Origin: Anaeramoeba ignava
Taxonomy: Eukaryota; Metamonada; Anaeramoebidae
NCBI GenBank assembly: GCA_028826165.1
Contig: JAPDFW010000076.1
Coordinates: forward strand, 203,501-267,500
DNA length: 64,000 nt
Direction of reading: 5' to 3'
In this document: positions 44,378-55,818 of the stretch, one piece after another
Layout: each line of letters opens with the position of its first letter
How positions within the stretch are numbered: the stretch's first letter is position 1
Translations under genes and position numbers: made by a program
Notes under the pieces: generated by a model
Seen by the model: only the letters and a program-made list of their open reading frames with translations
The model's database searches: none
What the model was told of the DNA's origin: nothing

Positions 44378-45508
44378 TTAAAGATAAAGAATTGAACTAT
44401 TTGTTCCCCATTTGACTTTGTTTGCATCAATATAAGTATGAGAACGAGAAACAACAAGACCACTTGCTTGGAAATTCCAACCACGATCATTTGAAACAGC
44501 ATAAGTGACACCACCTGTTACTGAATTTGAAATCCAAGTGTGTCCAAATAAAACTCTTCCATAATAAAAAACACCAGAATTGACAAGATATTTTTCAGTC
44601 ATGATAATGTTATTAAAAGTAAGTTGAATGATCCCAAAATTCCCACAAATATTAAACAACGAGTTCTTGTCGCTTCTTTGCGTGAGTTTTTTTGTGTTTC
44701 CATGATTCTCAATCATCGTAACGCCTTTTATTAACAACGAAGCAAAATCACTAACTCCACATCTTAGTGGTTCGCGATAGGTATCAGAAGGGTGCTTGAA
44801 TTCCACGCATTTCGTCATCAAAATCTTTGGTGTGAAACCTTCTTTCTTGGCCGCGTCGTATCCTGCTCCGATGATTTCCAATCTGTGATGGGGAGGAACA
44901 ATGACAGGTGTGTTCCATTCATATTCCCCTTTTTCGGCTAATTGAATTCTTACTAAAGTCCATTTTGTAAATGCGTCGGAGATGAAATCTCCAAGATCAG
45001 CCTCAAGCTTCTCTTCCAAATTGAAGACCTGGAACTCCTTCAAATTCTTGACCAGTTCAGTTGTTTCTTGGACTTTTTCTTCCAAATTCTTGATTCGGAA
45101 CAACAATTCATCCAAATTCGGAATTTGTATTGCTTGATTTGGTAAGTTTTGGTTTGTGATCTCTTGATTTGATATGTTTTCCTTGAAATTTTGGATTTCC
45201 AATATTTTTTGTGATTTGAAAACTAAATCTTCTGAAAAACCTTGAATTGATAAGATGATCTCTTTTTCTGTGTATCCTTTTACTTTGAATTCGTTTTTTT
45301 TCATTGGAGAAACGATCCAAGAACCAACTTCTAATTCATTTGGAAATACTTTTCTTAATGTGTATTCTATTGATGTTCCTCGATCAAATAAAGTGAATAA
45401 AACTATGTGTTCTTTTTCTGTGCGATTCTCTGTTTTAACTTCACATCCAAATACAGATTCATTGATGTTCATTGAGAAAAAATCAACAAGAAAACTTAAA
45501 TAAGTCAT
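44378..45508 (-). CDS. unrecognised coiled-coil plus beta-helix-like protein
   Basis: 376 residues, single exon, ATG at 45508 (MTYLSFLVDFF); an in-frame ATG 12 codons on (MNINESVFG) is an alternative. The first ~95 residues look like a beta-rich globular unit. A coiled coil follows (LDELLFRIKNLEEKVQETTE). The rest reads like a right-handed parallel beta-helix: RIQLAEKGEYEWNTPVIVPP, then HHRLEIIGAGYDA is the usual start of pectate-lyase-like folds, followed by short repeated strands (SLFNICGNFGIIQLTFNNI, NSGVFYYGRVLFGHTWIS). No signal peptide or catalytic motif is visible. The trimer-like coiled coil plus beta-helix recalls phage or viral tail proteins, but I have no specific match. It converges on the Rrp6-like gene. 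Confidence 0.7.
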   Translation of the reverse strand: MTYLSFLVDFFSMNINESVFGCEVKTENRTEKEHIVLFTLFDRGTSIEYTLRKVFPNELEVGSWIVSPMKKNEFKVKGYTEKEIILSIQGFSEDLVFKSQKILEIQNFKENISNQEITNQNLPNQAIQIPNLDELLFRIKNLEEKVQETTELVKNLKEFQVFNLEEKLEADLGDFISDAFTKWTLVRIQLAEKGEYEWNTPVIVPPHHRLEIIGAGYDAAKKEGFTPKILMTKCVEFKHPSDTYREPLRCGVSDFASLLIKGVTMIENHGNTKKLTQRSDKNSLFNICGNFGIIQLTFNNIIMTEKYLVNSGVFYYGRVLFGHTWISNSVTGGVTYAVSNDRGWNFQASGLVVSRSHTYIDANKVKWGTNSSILYL

Positions 45509-45649
45509 TTTAATTAACTTTTTTTTTTGCCTGCTTTTTAAAATTAAAACAAAAAAAAAATGAGAAAAATTAAAAAAAAAATTTTTTTTCTTTTTTTTCT
45601 TTCTTTTACACGTGTTCTTTAAATTCTTAATTACATTTAAAGAAATAAA

Positions 45650-47715
45650 AAAAATAAGAATAACTTTAATTTAATTTATAAATCATTTTAAAAATATAAT
45701 TTCTAAATTAATTTTATTATTAAAATAATAATTTAATGTTTTAGATTTAAATATTTTCTTATTTAAATATTTAACATATAAATATAAAAAATAAGAATAA
45801 CTTTAATTTAATATCTAATTTATAAATTAATTTAAAAATATAATTTCTAATTTAATTTTATTATTAAAATAATAATTTATTGTTTTAGATTTAAATATTT
45901 TATTATTTAAATATTTAACAAATAAATAAAAAAAATAAGAATAACTTTTAATTTAATTTATAAAATTATTTTAAAATATAATTTCATATTTAATTTTGTT
46001 ATTAAAATAATAATTTAATGTTTTAGATTTAAATATTTTATTGTTTAAATATTTAACATAAAAAATATAAAAATGAAAATAGATTTAATTTAATATTTAA
46101 TTTATAAATCAATTTAAAAATATAATTTAATATTTAATTTTATTATTAAAATAATAATTTAATGTTTTAAATTTAAATATTTTATTGTTTAAATATTTAA
46201 CAAAGAAATATAAAAATAAGAATAGATTTAATTTAATATTTAATTTATAAATCATTTTAAAAATATAATTTCTAATTTAATTTTATTATTAAAATAATAA
46301 TTTAATGTTTTAGATTTAAATATTTTATTATTTAAATACTTAACAAATAAATATAGAATGAAAATAGATTTAATTTAGTATTTAATTTATAAAATAATTT
46401 AAAAATTAATTTCTAATTTAATGTTTTAGATTTAAATATTTTCTTATTTCAATATTTAACATATAAATATTAAAATAATAATTTAATTTAATTTTAAAGA
46501 TTTAAATTTATTTTTTATTAAAATTAATTTATTGTTTTAGATTTAAATATTTAACATATAAATATAAAAATAAGAATAGATTTAATTTAATATTTAATTT
46601 ATAAATCAATTTAAAAATATAATTTCTAAATTAATTTTATTATTAAAATAATAATTTAATGTTTTAGATTTAAATATTTTATTATTTAAATATTTAACAT
46701 ATAAATATAAAAATAAGAATAGATTTAATTTAATATTTAATTTATAAATCAATTTAAAAATATAATTTCTAAATTAATTTTATTATTAAAATAATAATTT
46801 AATGTTTTAAATTTAAATATTTTATTATTTAAATATTTAATATATAAATATAAAAAATAAGAATAGATTTAATTTAATATTTAATTTATAAATTAATTTA
46901 AAAATATAATTTCTAATTTATTTTTATTATTAAAATAATAATTTAATGTTTTAGATTTAAATATTTTATTATTTAAATATTTAATATATAAATATAAAAA
47001 TAAGAATAGATTTAACTTAATATTTAATTTATAAATTAATTTAAAAATATAATTTATTTAATTTTATTATTAAAATAATACTTTAATGTTTTAAATTTAA
47101 ATATTTTATTATTTAAATATTTAATATATAAATATAAAAAAATAAGAATAGATTTAATTTAATATTTAATTAATAATTTAATTTAAAAATATAATTTAAT
47201 ATTTAATTTTATTATTAAAATAATAATTTAATGTTTTAGATTTAAATATTTTCTTATTTAAATATTTAACATATAAATATAAAAATAAGAATAACTTTAA
47301 CTTAATATTTAATTTATAAATCAATTTAAAAATATAATTTCTAAATTAATTTTATTATTAAAATAATAATTTAATGTTTTAAATTTAAATATTTTCTTGT
47401 TTAAATATTTAATATATAAATATAAAAATAAGAATAACTTTAACTTTAATTTAATTTATAAATCAATTTAAAAATATAATTTCTAAATTAATTTTATTAT
47501 TAAAATAATAATTTAATGTTTTAGATTTAAATATTTTCTTGTTTAAATATCTAACATATAAATATAAAAAATAAGAATAACTTTAACTTAATATTTAATT
47601 TATAAATCAATTTAAAAATATAATTTCTAATTTAATTTTATTATTAAAATAATAATTTAATGTTTTAGATTTAAATATTTTATTATTTCAATATTTAACA
47701 TAAAAATATAAAGAA
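45650..47715. repeat. ~140-bp satellite, about 15 copies
   Basis: Each copy contains AAGAATAACTTTAATTTAAT (or AAGAATAGATTTAATTTAAT), TAAATCAATTTAAAAATATA, TTATTATTAAAATAATAATT, then GTTTTAGATTTAAATATTTT and ATATTTAACATATAAATATA. The GTTTTAGATTTAAATA word recurs about every 130-150 bp, with two short copies near 46.4-46.5 kb. Copies differ by substitutions and small indels. Each includes inverted A/T segments able to form hairpins (for example around TTATTATTAAAATAATAA). Confidence 0.92.
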
Positions 47716-48005
47716 TGAATATTTAAAAATTGTAATTAGAGCAATGAAAAATTTATACAAATTTTGAATAACAAAAGCAAGCCAACGATTGTTAAATATT
47801 ATTAAAATTAAATTTTTATCTTTATTAAAATATTTCAAATATTCTTTCTAATTTTATTACATTATTGGGAATTATTTTATATGATTTTAAATAAAGAAAG
47901 ATTGATAAAATATATAAATTAGAATTAATTCCAAAATTAAATATTAAATTAAAATAATTTCATTTTTTTTATTTTTTTATTTTTCATTTTTTTCCTTTTT
48001 TTTTA

Positions 48006-48252
48006 AATAAAAAAAAACAATTTAAATTAAGTAAATATTTTTAAAAATTAATAATAAAAATAATAAATTAAACATAAATTATTTATTAAAAACATTTAAA
48101 TAATCAAAATATTTATAAATTATTAATTAAAATATAATTTATTTAAATAAAAAAACACAATTTAAATTAAGTAAATATTTTTAAAAAAAATTAATAATAA
48201 AAATATCAAATTAAACATAAATTATTTATTAAAAACATTTAAATAATCAAAA
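48006..48252. repeat. tandem duplication of a ~105-bp AT-rich unit
   Basis: 48006-48111 and 48145-48252 share CAATTTAAATTAAGTAAATA, AAATTAAACATAAATTATTT and ATTAAAAACATTTAAATAAT in the same order, about 140 bp apart. Lies immediately upstream of the BTB-armadillo gene. Confidence 0.8.
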
Positions 48253-48305
48253 TAATAAATTGATTATTAATTAAAATCTTTTTATTTGAAAAAAAAAGAA
48301 AAGAA

Positions 48306-51300
48306 ATGAATTTAAATCAAAATCAAAATCAAAATCAAAATCAAAATCAAAATCAAAATCAAAATCAAAATCAAAATCAAAATCAAAATCAAAATCAAAA
48401 TCAAAGAATTCAATCCAAAATTAAAAAATTCAATAAATTCTTAATAAATCAAGCAAATAAACAAATTGGTTTAATGTTTGGAAATAAAAAAACTTCAGAT
48501 TTTCAAATTTATTGTGGAAAAGATAAAATTTCAATTCCTTGTCATAAATCAATTTTAGAAGCTCGTTCAAAATATTTTATGATAAACAGAAGAGAAAACA
48601 AATTTAATTCAATTTATTTTAATAATTTTAGTTCTGAAATTGTTAAACCAATTATTAAATTTTTTTATAATGGAAAATTTAAATTTGATAAACAAAAATT
48701 TGATGAATATTTTAAATTTGCAAATCAAATTAAATTAAAAGAAATTAAAATCAAAATTGAACTTGAAATTCAATCAATTTTTAATATTGAAAATATTTTG
48801 GAAATTTATTTTAAATCTCAACAAATTAATTCAAAAAATCTTTCTCAAAATTGTGAAAAATTTATTTTCCAAAATATTCAATTTATTATTTCAAATCCAA
48901 ATTTTGATAAATATTTAAATCAAAATCAAAATCAAATTTACAATTTTATTGGATTAATTTCTTTAAATCAAAATTTTCCAAATCAACTTCAAATTATTCA
49001 ACAAATTGAACAAAAATGGAATCAAAATAATCAAAAAAAATTGATAAAATTAATTAAATTTGAAATAGATCAAAAAGAAAATCAAATTGAAAATCAAAAT
49101 GAAAATCAAAATGAAAATTCTTTTTCAACTTTATTAAATCAAATTTTACAAACAAAATCAATTAATCAATTTCAAATTCAACAAATCAAAAATAAATCAA
49201 TTTCTCAATTTCAAAATAAAATTGTTTTATTAAATTCAAATATTCAAGAATTTGATGAAAAAGAATTTCAACCTTTACAACGGAATCAGATTCTTCTTGA
49301 TTTCCAAATAAATGATAAACAAAAAGAAAACGAAAAATTAGAAAAAATTAAAAAAGAAATTCAAGAAATTCAAAAAGAATATAAAAAATGGAAAAAAGAA
49401 ATTAAAGAAAAATTTCAAAAATTAATTCAAAATGAAAATGAAAAAATGAAAAAAGAAGATTTACAACAATTTAATATAAGAATTATTAATTTGAAAGATT
49501 TATTTGAACAAAATAGAAAACAAGATTTAGAAAATTTTCAAAAAGAAATTGAAGAAATTCAAAATAAATTCAAAGAAATAAAGAATATAAATTTGGAAGA
49601 AATTGATAAAAAATATCAAGAATTAATAAATTTTCCCAAATTAAAAATAGAAAAAGATTTAAAATTATTTGAAGAAACAATTCAACAATTTAAGAATGAA
49701 TTTGAAAAAAGAAAAGAAGAAATTGAAGAATTTAAACAACTTATTCAACAAAATAAAAATGAAAATGAAAATGAAAATTTAGAAAAAATTGATAAAATAA
49801 TTCAAGAAATAAAAAATAAAATTAAATTCCAAAAAAATAAATATTTAGAAATAATTGAAAAGAAAATCCAAGAAATTGAAATTAAAAATGAAAATTTAAA
49901 TGAAATTGAAAAAATAATTCAAGAAATTAAAAATGAAATTGAAAAAATAAAAAATGAATTTTATTCAAAAATTGATCCACAAATCAAAAATATTCAAAAT
50001 CAAAATCAAAATCAAAATCAAAAATCAAAAATTAAAATTCTTCAATCAATAGAAAAAACAACAAATTTTTTACAAGATCTTTCAAATAAAATTCAACAAA
50101 ATAATCAAAGTAAATCAAACACAAAACAAAAAATAAAATTAAATTGAATTAAATGATTTTAATCAATTTATTATATATTTAATAATATTTCATTTTTAAA
50201 TTACAAAAAAAAAACAAAAGAATTAATTGAAATTGATGTTCCTTTTATTATTGAATGTATGAATAATTTTCCAACAAATGAAATTATTCAAGAAAATGGA
50301 TGTTTTATTTTACAAAAATTTGCAAAAGAAAATGAAAGTAAATATTTATTTTTTAATTTGGAAAATAATTTCATTTATTTTAAAACTTGATTTATTTTTT
50401 GAAATTAAATTTAAATAATATTAAAAATAATAATGAAATTGGAAATTCAAAAGGAATTGAACCTATTATTAAATCAATGAATAATTTCCCAAATAATGAA
50501 AATATTCAAAAATATGGATGTTTAGCTTTAGGGATTATTGCTTTTAATAATGGTAAATAATAAAATAAATCAATCAAAAAATAAATAAATCAAAAAATCC
50601 AAATATTATTTTCCATTTTTCTTTATTTTTTTAAATTTAAAAAATTAAAAAATTAAACACAAAAAAATCAATAGAAAATAATTTCCAAAAAAAAAACAAA
50701 AATAAATTTACAAAATAATAATTATTAATTATTAATTAAAATCCAAAAATAAATAATTAATTTTAAATTTATTTTCCAAAAATTTAATTAAAATAAAAAA
50801 AATAGAAAACCAAATTGAAATTAATAATTTAAAAGGAATTGAACCTATTATTAAATCAATGAATAATTTCCCAAATAATGAAGATATTCAAAAATATGGA
50901 TGTAGAGCTTTAGGGATTATTGCTAATAATAATGGTAAATAATAAAATAAATCAATCAAAAAAATAAATAAATCAAAAAATCCAAATATTATTTTTCTAT
51001 TTTTCTTTATTTTTTTAAATTAAAAAAATTAAACACAAAAAAATCAATAGAAAATAATTCCCAAAAAAAAAACAAAAATAAATTTACAAAATAATAATTA
51101 TTAATTATTAATTAAAATCCAAAAATAAATAATTAATTTTAAATTTATTTTCCAAAAATTAAAATAAAATAAAAAAATAGAAAACAAAATTGAAATTAAT
51201 AATTTAAAAGGAATTGAACCTATTATTAAATCAATGAATAATTTCCCAAATAATGAAAATATTCAAAAATATGGATGTAGAGCTTTAGGGAATATTGCTA

Positions 51301-54300
51301 ATAATAATAATGGTAAATAATAAAATAAATCAATCAAAAAAATAAATTAAAAAATCCAAATATTATTTTCTATTTTTATTTATATATATTTTAAATTTAA
51401 AAAATTAAAAAATTAAACACAAAAAAATCAATAGAAAATAATTTCCAAAAAAAATTAAATTAAATTAAATTAAATTAATTTTAAATTTATTTTCCAAAAA
51501 TTTAATTAAAATAAAATAAAAAAATAGAAAACAAAATTGAAATTAATAATTTAAAAGGAATTGAACCTATTATTAAATCAATGAATAATTTCCCAAATAA
51601 TGAAAATATTCAATATTATGGATGTTTAGCTTTAGGGAATATTGCTAATAATAAAAGTAAATAATAAAATAAATCAATCCAAAAAAATAAATAAATCAAA
51701 AAATCCAAATATTATTTTCCATTTTTCTTTATTTTTAAATTTAAAAATTAAAAAATTAAACACAAAAAAATCAATAGAAAATAATTTCCAAAACCAAATT
51801 TAATAAATAATAAATATTAATTATTAAATATTAATTAAAATCCAAAATAAAAAAATAAATAATTTTAAATTAAATTAATTTTAAATTTATTTTCCAAAAA
51901 TTTAATTAAAATAAAATAAAAAAATAGAAAACCGAATTGAAATTAATAATTTAAAAGGAATTAAACCTATTATTAAATCAATGAATAATTTCCCAAATAA
52001 TGAAAATATTCAAAAATATGGATGTTTCGCTTTAGGGAATATTGCTAATAATAATGGTAAATAATAAAATAAATCAATCCAAAAAATAAATAAATCAAAA
52101 AATCCAAATATTATTTTCTATTTTTCTTTATTTTTTTAAATTTAAAAAATTAAAAAATTAAACATAAAAAAAAATCAATAGAAAATAATTTCCAAAAAAA
52201 ATTAAATCAAACAAAATAATAATTATTAATTATTAATTATTAATTAAATTAAATTAAATTAATTTTAAATTTATTTTCCAAAAATTTAATTAAAATAAAA
52301 AAATAGAAAACAAAATTAAAATTAATAATTTAAAAGGAATTGAACCTATTATTAAATCAATGAATAATTTCCCAAATAATCAAAATATTCAATATTATGG
52401 ATGTTTCGCTTTAGGGAGTATTGCTGCTTATAATAATGGTAAATAATAAAATAAATCAATCCAAAAATAAATAAATCAAAAAATCCAAATATTATTTTCT
52501 ATTTTTCTTTATATTTTTTAAATTTAAAAAATTAAAAAATTAAACATAAAAAAATCAATAGAAAATAATTTCCAAAAAAAATTAAATCAAACAAAATAAT
52601 AATTATTAATTATTAATTATTAATTAAATTAAATTAAATTAATTTTAAATTTATTTTCCAAAAATTTAATTAAAATAAAAAAATAGAAAACAAAATTAAA
52701 ATTAATAATTTAAAAGGAATTGAACCTATTATTAAATCAATGAATAATTTCCCAAATAATCAAAATATTCAATATTATGGATGTTTCGCTTTAGGGAGTA
52801 TTGCTGCTTATAATAATGGTAAATAATAAAATAAATCAATCCAAAAAATAAATAAATCAAAAAATCCAAATATTATTTTCTATTTTTCTTTATATTTTTA
52901 AATTTAAAAAATTAAAAAATTAAACATAAAAAAATCAATAGAAAATAATTTCCAAAAAAAATTAAATCAAACAAAATATTAATTATTAATTATTAATTAT
53001 TAATTAAAATCCAAAAAAATTGAATTAAAATAAATTATTTAATTTTAAATTTATTTTCCAAAAATTTAATTAAAATAAAAAAATAGAAAACCGAATTGAA
53101 ATTAATAATTTAAAAGGAATTGAACCTATTATTAAATCAATGAATAATTTCCCAAATAATCAAAATATTCAAAATCAAGGATGTAGAGCTTTAGGGAATA
53201 TTGCTAATAATAAGGTAAATTAAAAAAAATAAAAAATCAAAAATCCAAATATTATTTTCTATTTTTCTTTATTTTTTTTAAATTTAAAAAATTAAAAAAT
53301 TAAACACAAAAAAATCAATAGAAAATAATTTCCAAAAAATATAAATTTAATAAATTTACAAAATAATAAATATTAATTATTAATAATTAAAATCCAAAAA
53401 AAATGAATCAAATTAAATAATTAATTTTAAATTAATTTTCCAAAAATTTAATTAAAATAAAATAAAAAAATAGAAAACCGAATTGAAATTAATAATTTAA
53501 AAGGAATTGAACCTATTATTAAATCAATGAATAATTTCCCAAATAATCAAAATATTCAAGAAAATGGATGTTTAGCTTTAGGGAATATTGCTTATAATAA
53601 TGGTAAATAATAAAATAAATCAATCAAAAAAAATAAATCAAAAAAATCAAAAATCCAAATATTATTTTCCATTTTTCTTTATTTTTTTTAAATTTAAAAA
53701 ATTAAAAAATTAAACAATTAAACACAAAAAAATCAATAGAAAATAATTTCCAAAAAATATAAATTTAATAAATTTACAAAATAATAAATATTAATTATTA
53801 ATAATTAAAATCCAAAAAAAATGAATCAAATTAAATAATTAATTTTAAATTTATTTTCCAAAAAATTAATTAAAATAAAAAAATAGAAAACCGAATTGAA
53901 ATTAATAATTTAAAAGGAATTGAACCTATTATTAAATCAATGAATAATTTCCCAAATAATCAAAATATTCAAAAAAATGGATGTTTCGCTTTAGGGAATA
54001 TTGCTTATAATAATGGTAAATAATAAAATAAATCAATCAAAAAAAAATAAATAAATCAAAAAATCCAAATATTATTTTCTATTTTTCTTTATTTTTTTTA
54101 AATTTAAAAAATTAAAAAATTAAACAATTAAACACAAAAAAATCAATAGAAAATAATTTCCAAAAAATATAAATTTAATAAATTTACAAAATAATAAATA
54201 TTAATTATTAATAATTAAAATCCAAAAAAAATGAATCAAATTAAATAATTAATTTTAAATTAATTTTCCAAAAATTTAATTAAAATAAAAAATAGAAAAC

Positions 54301-54633
54301 CTAATTGAAATTAATAATTTAAAAGGAATTGAACCTATTATTAAATCAATGTATAATTTCCCAAATAATCAAAATATTCAAGAAAATGGATGTGAAGCTT
54401 TAAGGAATATTGCTTTTAATAATAAAGGTAAATAATAAAATAAATCAATCAAAAAATAAATGGAAAAATGGATATTTATTAAATTAAATTAAATTAAATT
54501 AAAATCAAAAATAGAAAATAGAAGAGAAATAAAAAGATTGAAAGGAATCCAACTTATAAAAATAGCAATTAAAAAATTCCCAAATAATCAAGATATTCAA
54601 TATTATGGAAAATTGGCTTTAAAAAATTTATAA
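48306..54633 (+). CDS. BTB-coiled-coil-armadillo protein with one armadillo repeat per exon
   Basis: Exon 1 (48306-50109) encodes an Asn-Gln tract, a BTB domain (TSDFQIYCGKDKISIPCHKS, ILEARSKYF), a BACK-like helical part and a long coiled coil of Glu/Lys/Ile-rich helices. If not spliced it stops at 50147, but a GTAAAT donor at 50110 leads in phase 1 to armadillo exons: 50221-50337, 50454-50552, 50806-50934, 51181-51312, 51528-51656, 51928-52056, 52307-52438, 52687-52818, 53087-53214, 53474-53602, 53887-54015, 54296-54427 and 54515-54633 (stop TAA). Each module reads like KGIEPIIKSMNNFPNNENIQ then YGCLALGNIANNN, a 43-residue ARM repeat. Exons are symmetric (phase 1-1) except 53087-53214, which is one base short. 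The link between exon 1 and the array is inferred from matching splice signals and phase. Likely a protein-interaction scaffold. Confidence 0.75.
50338..54514 (+). repeat. tandem exon-intron units (~310-390 bp, about 11 close copies)
   Basis: Introns between the armadillo exons repeat almost verbatim: GTAAATAATAAAATAAATCA, CCAAATATTATTTTCTATTT, AATTAAACACAAAAAAATCA, ATAGAAAATAATTTCCAAAA and a final TTAATTAAAATAAAAAAATAG. Two neighbouring units (exons 52307-52438 and 52687-52818 with following introns) are essentially identical, pointing to very recent duplication. Confidence 0.9.
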
Positions 54634-55818
54634 CAAAATTGAATAACTTCTAATTTTTCATTTCTTTTTTTCTTTTTTTAAAATCAATTTCAATAAAACA
54701 AAACAAAATCAAATTATTTTCAATTTTGATTTTAATTTTCAAATAAATTCCCAAATCAATCAATAAATCAATCAATCAATTAATCAATCAATCAATCAAT
54801 CAATTAATCAATCAATCAAAATCACCAACCAAAAATCAATAAATCAATCAATTTAAAATAATCATTAATAAAATTTGAAATCAATAAAAAATCACCACCA
54901 ATAATCACCATTTAATAATTAATTGTAAAATCGAAATTCAAAAAAATTAAATCAATAATAAAATCAAAAATCAATACAAATAACCACCAAATCAATCATC
55001 AATTAAATCAATCAAAAAATCAATAAATCAAATTAAAAATCAATCAATTATAAAATTAATAAATCAATCACCATCAACCAATCAGTAATAAAATAATGTA
55101 CCAATAATCACCAATCAATCAATCAATAATCAATTACAATCAATTGTCCACCATCAATGTAATTGTCAATTAAAATTAATCACTAATTGTCAATTAATAA
55201 TTGGTAATAATAATCAACCACAATAAATCAATAAAATACTGTAAATGCAACCAATCAATTAAGTAAAATAATAATTAACACCAAATAAATCAATAATCCA
55301 AAATTTAAAATCAATCAATCAATTACCAATCAATCATTACCAATTACCATTGGTGGTAAATGTCAATCACCAATAATAATGATAAAAATCAATCAATAAA
55401 AATTGAAAATAAAATCAATCAATAAAAATCAATAATTTAAACCAATCAATACCACCAATAAATCAATCAAAATAACTAAATCAATAATCTTAAAATCAAA
55501 TCTTAATTAAAAATTTAAAAAATCAATTTTAAAAACTTAAAAAAATTAAATCAATCAATCTTAAAAATCAAAATAAATCTTAAAATCAATCTTAAAATCA
55601 ATCTTAAAATCAATCTTAAAATCAATCTTAAAATCAATCTTAAAATCAATCTTAAAATCAATCTTAAAATCAATCTTAAAATCAATCTTAAAATCAAATT
55701 TAAAATCAAATTTAAAATAATTAAAATAATTGGAATTGAAATTTTTTGAATCATTTTCTTTATTCTGCTTTTGAAAAATTAAAAAATGAAAATTATTATT
55801 GTTTTTTTTTTTTAAATC
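54634..55818. other. gene-free AATC-rich intergenic region
   Basis: From 54740 to 55560 the sequence is a loose mixture of AATCAATC, ACCAATAAT and AATTACCA words with no reading frame. 55577-55696 is a CTTAAAATCAAT 12-mer array of about ten copies. It lies between convergent genes (BTB-ARM and peptidase T), so it holds only 3' ends. Confidence 0.65.
55577..55696. repeat. CTTAAAATCAAT 12-mer tandem array
   Basis: Ten or so nearly identical copies in a row; the flanking variants AAATTTAAAATC show decay at the right edge. Confidence 0.9.

Larger units (their letters stand above)
45509..48305. other. long gene-free interval containing a satellite and a smaller duplication
   Basis: After the start of the unrecognised gene, 45509-45650 is homopolymer-rich. 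45650-47715 is the ~140-bp satellite. 47715-48000 is unique AT-rich sequence. 48006-48252 contains a tandem duplication. No coding sequence is seen. Confidence 0.7.

Noticed and set aside
50338-54514. Regular direct repeats with spacers resembling a CRISPR-like or satellite array
   Set aside because: Units are 310-390 bp, contain open armadillo exons and GT-AG borders, and have no short unique spacers; they are duplicated exon-intron modules.
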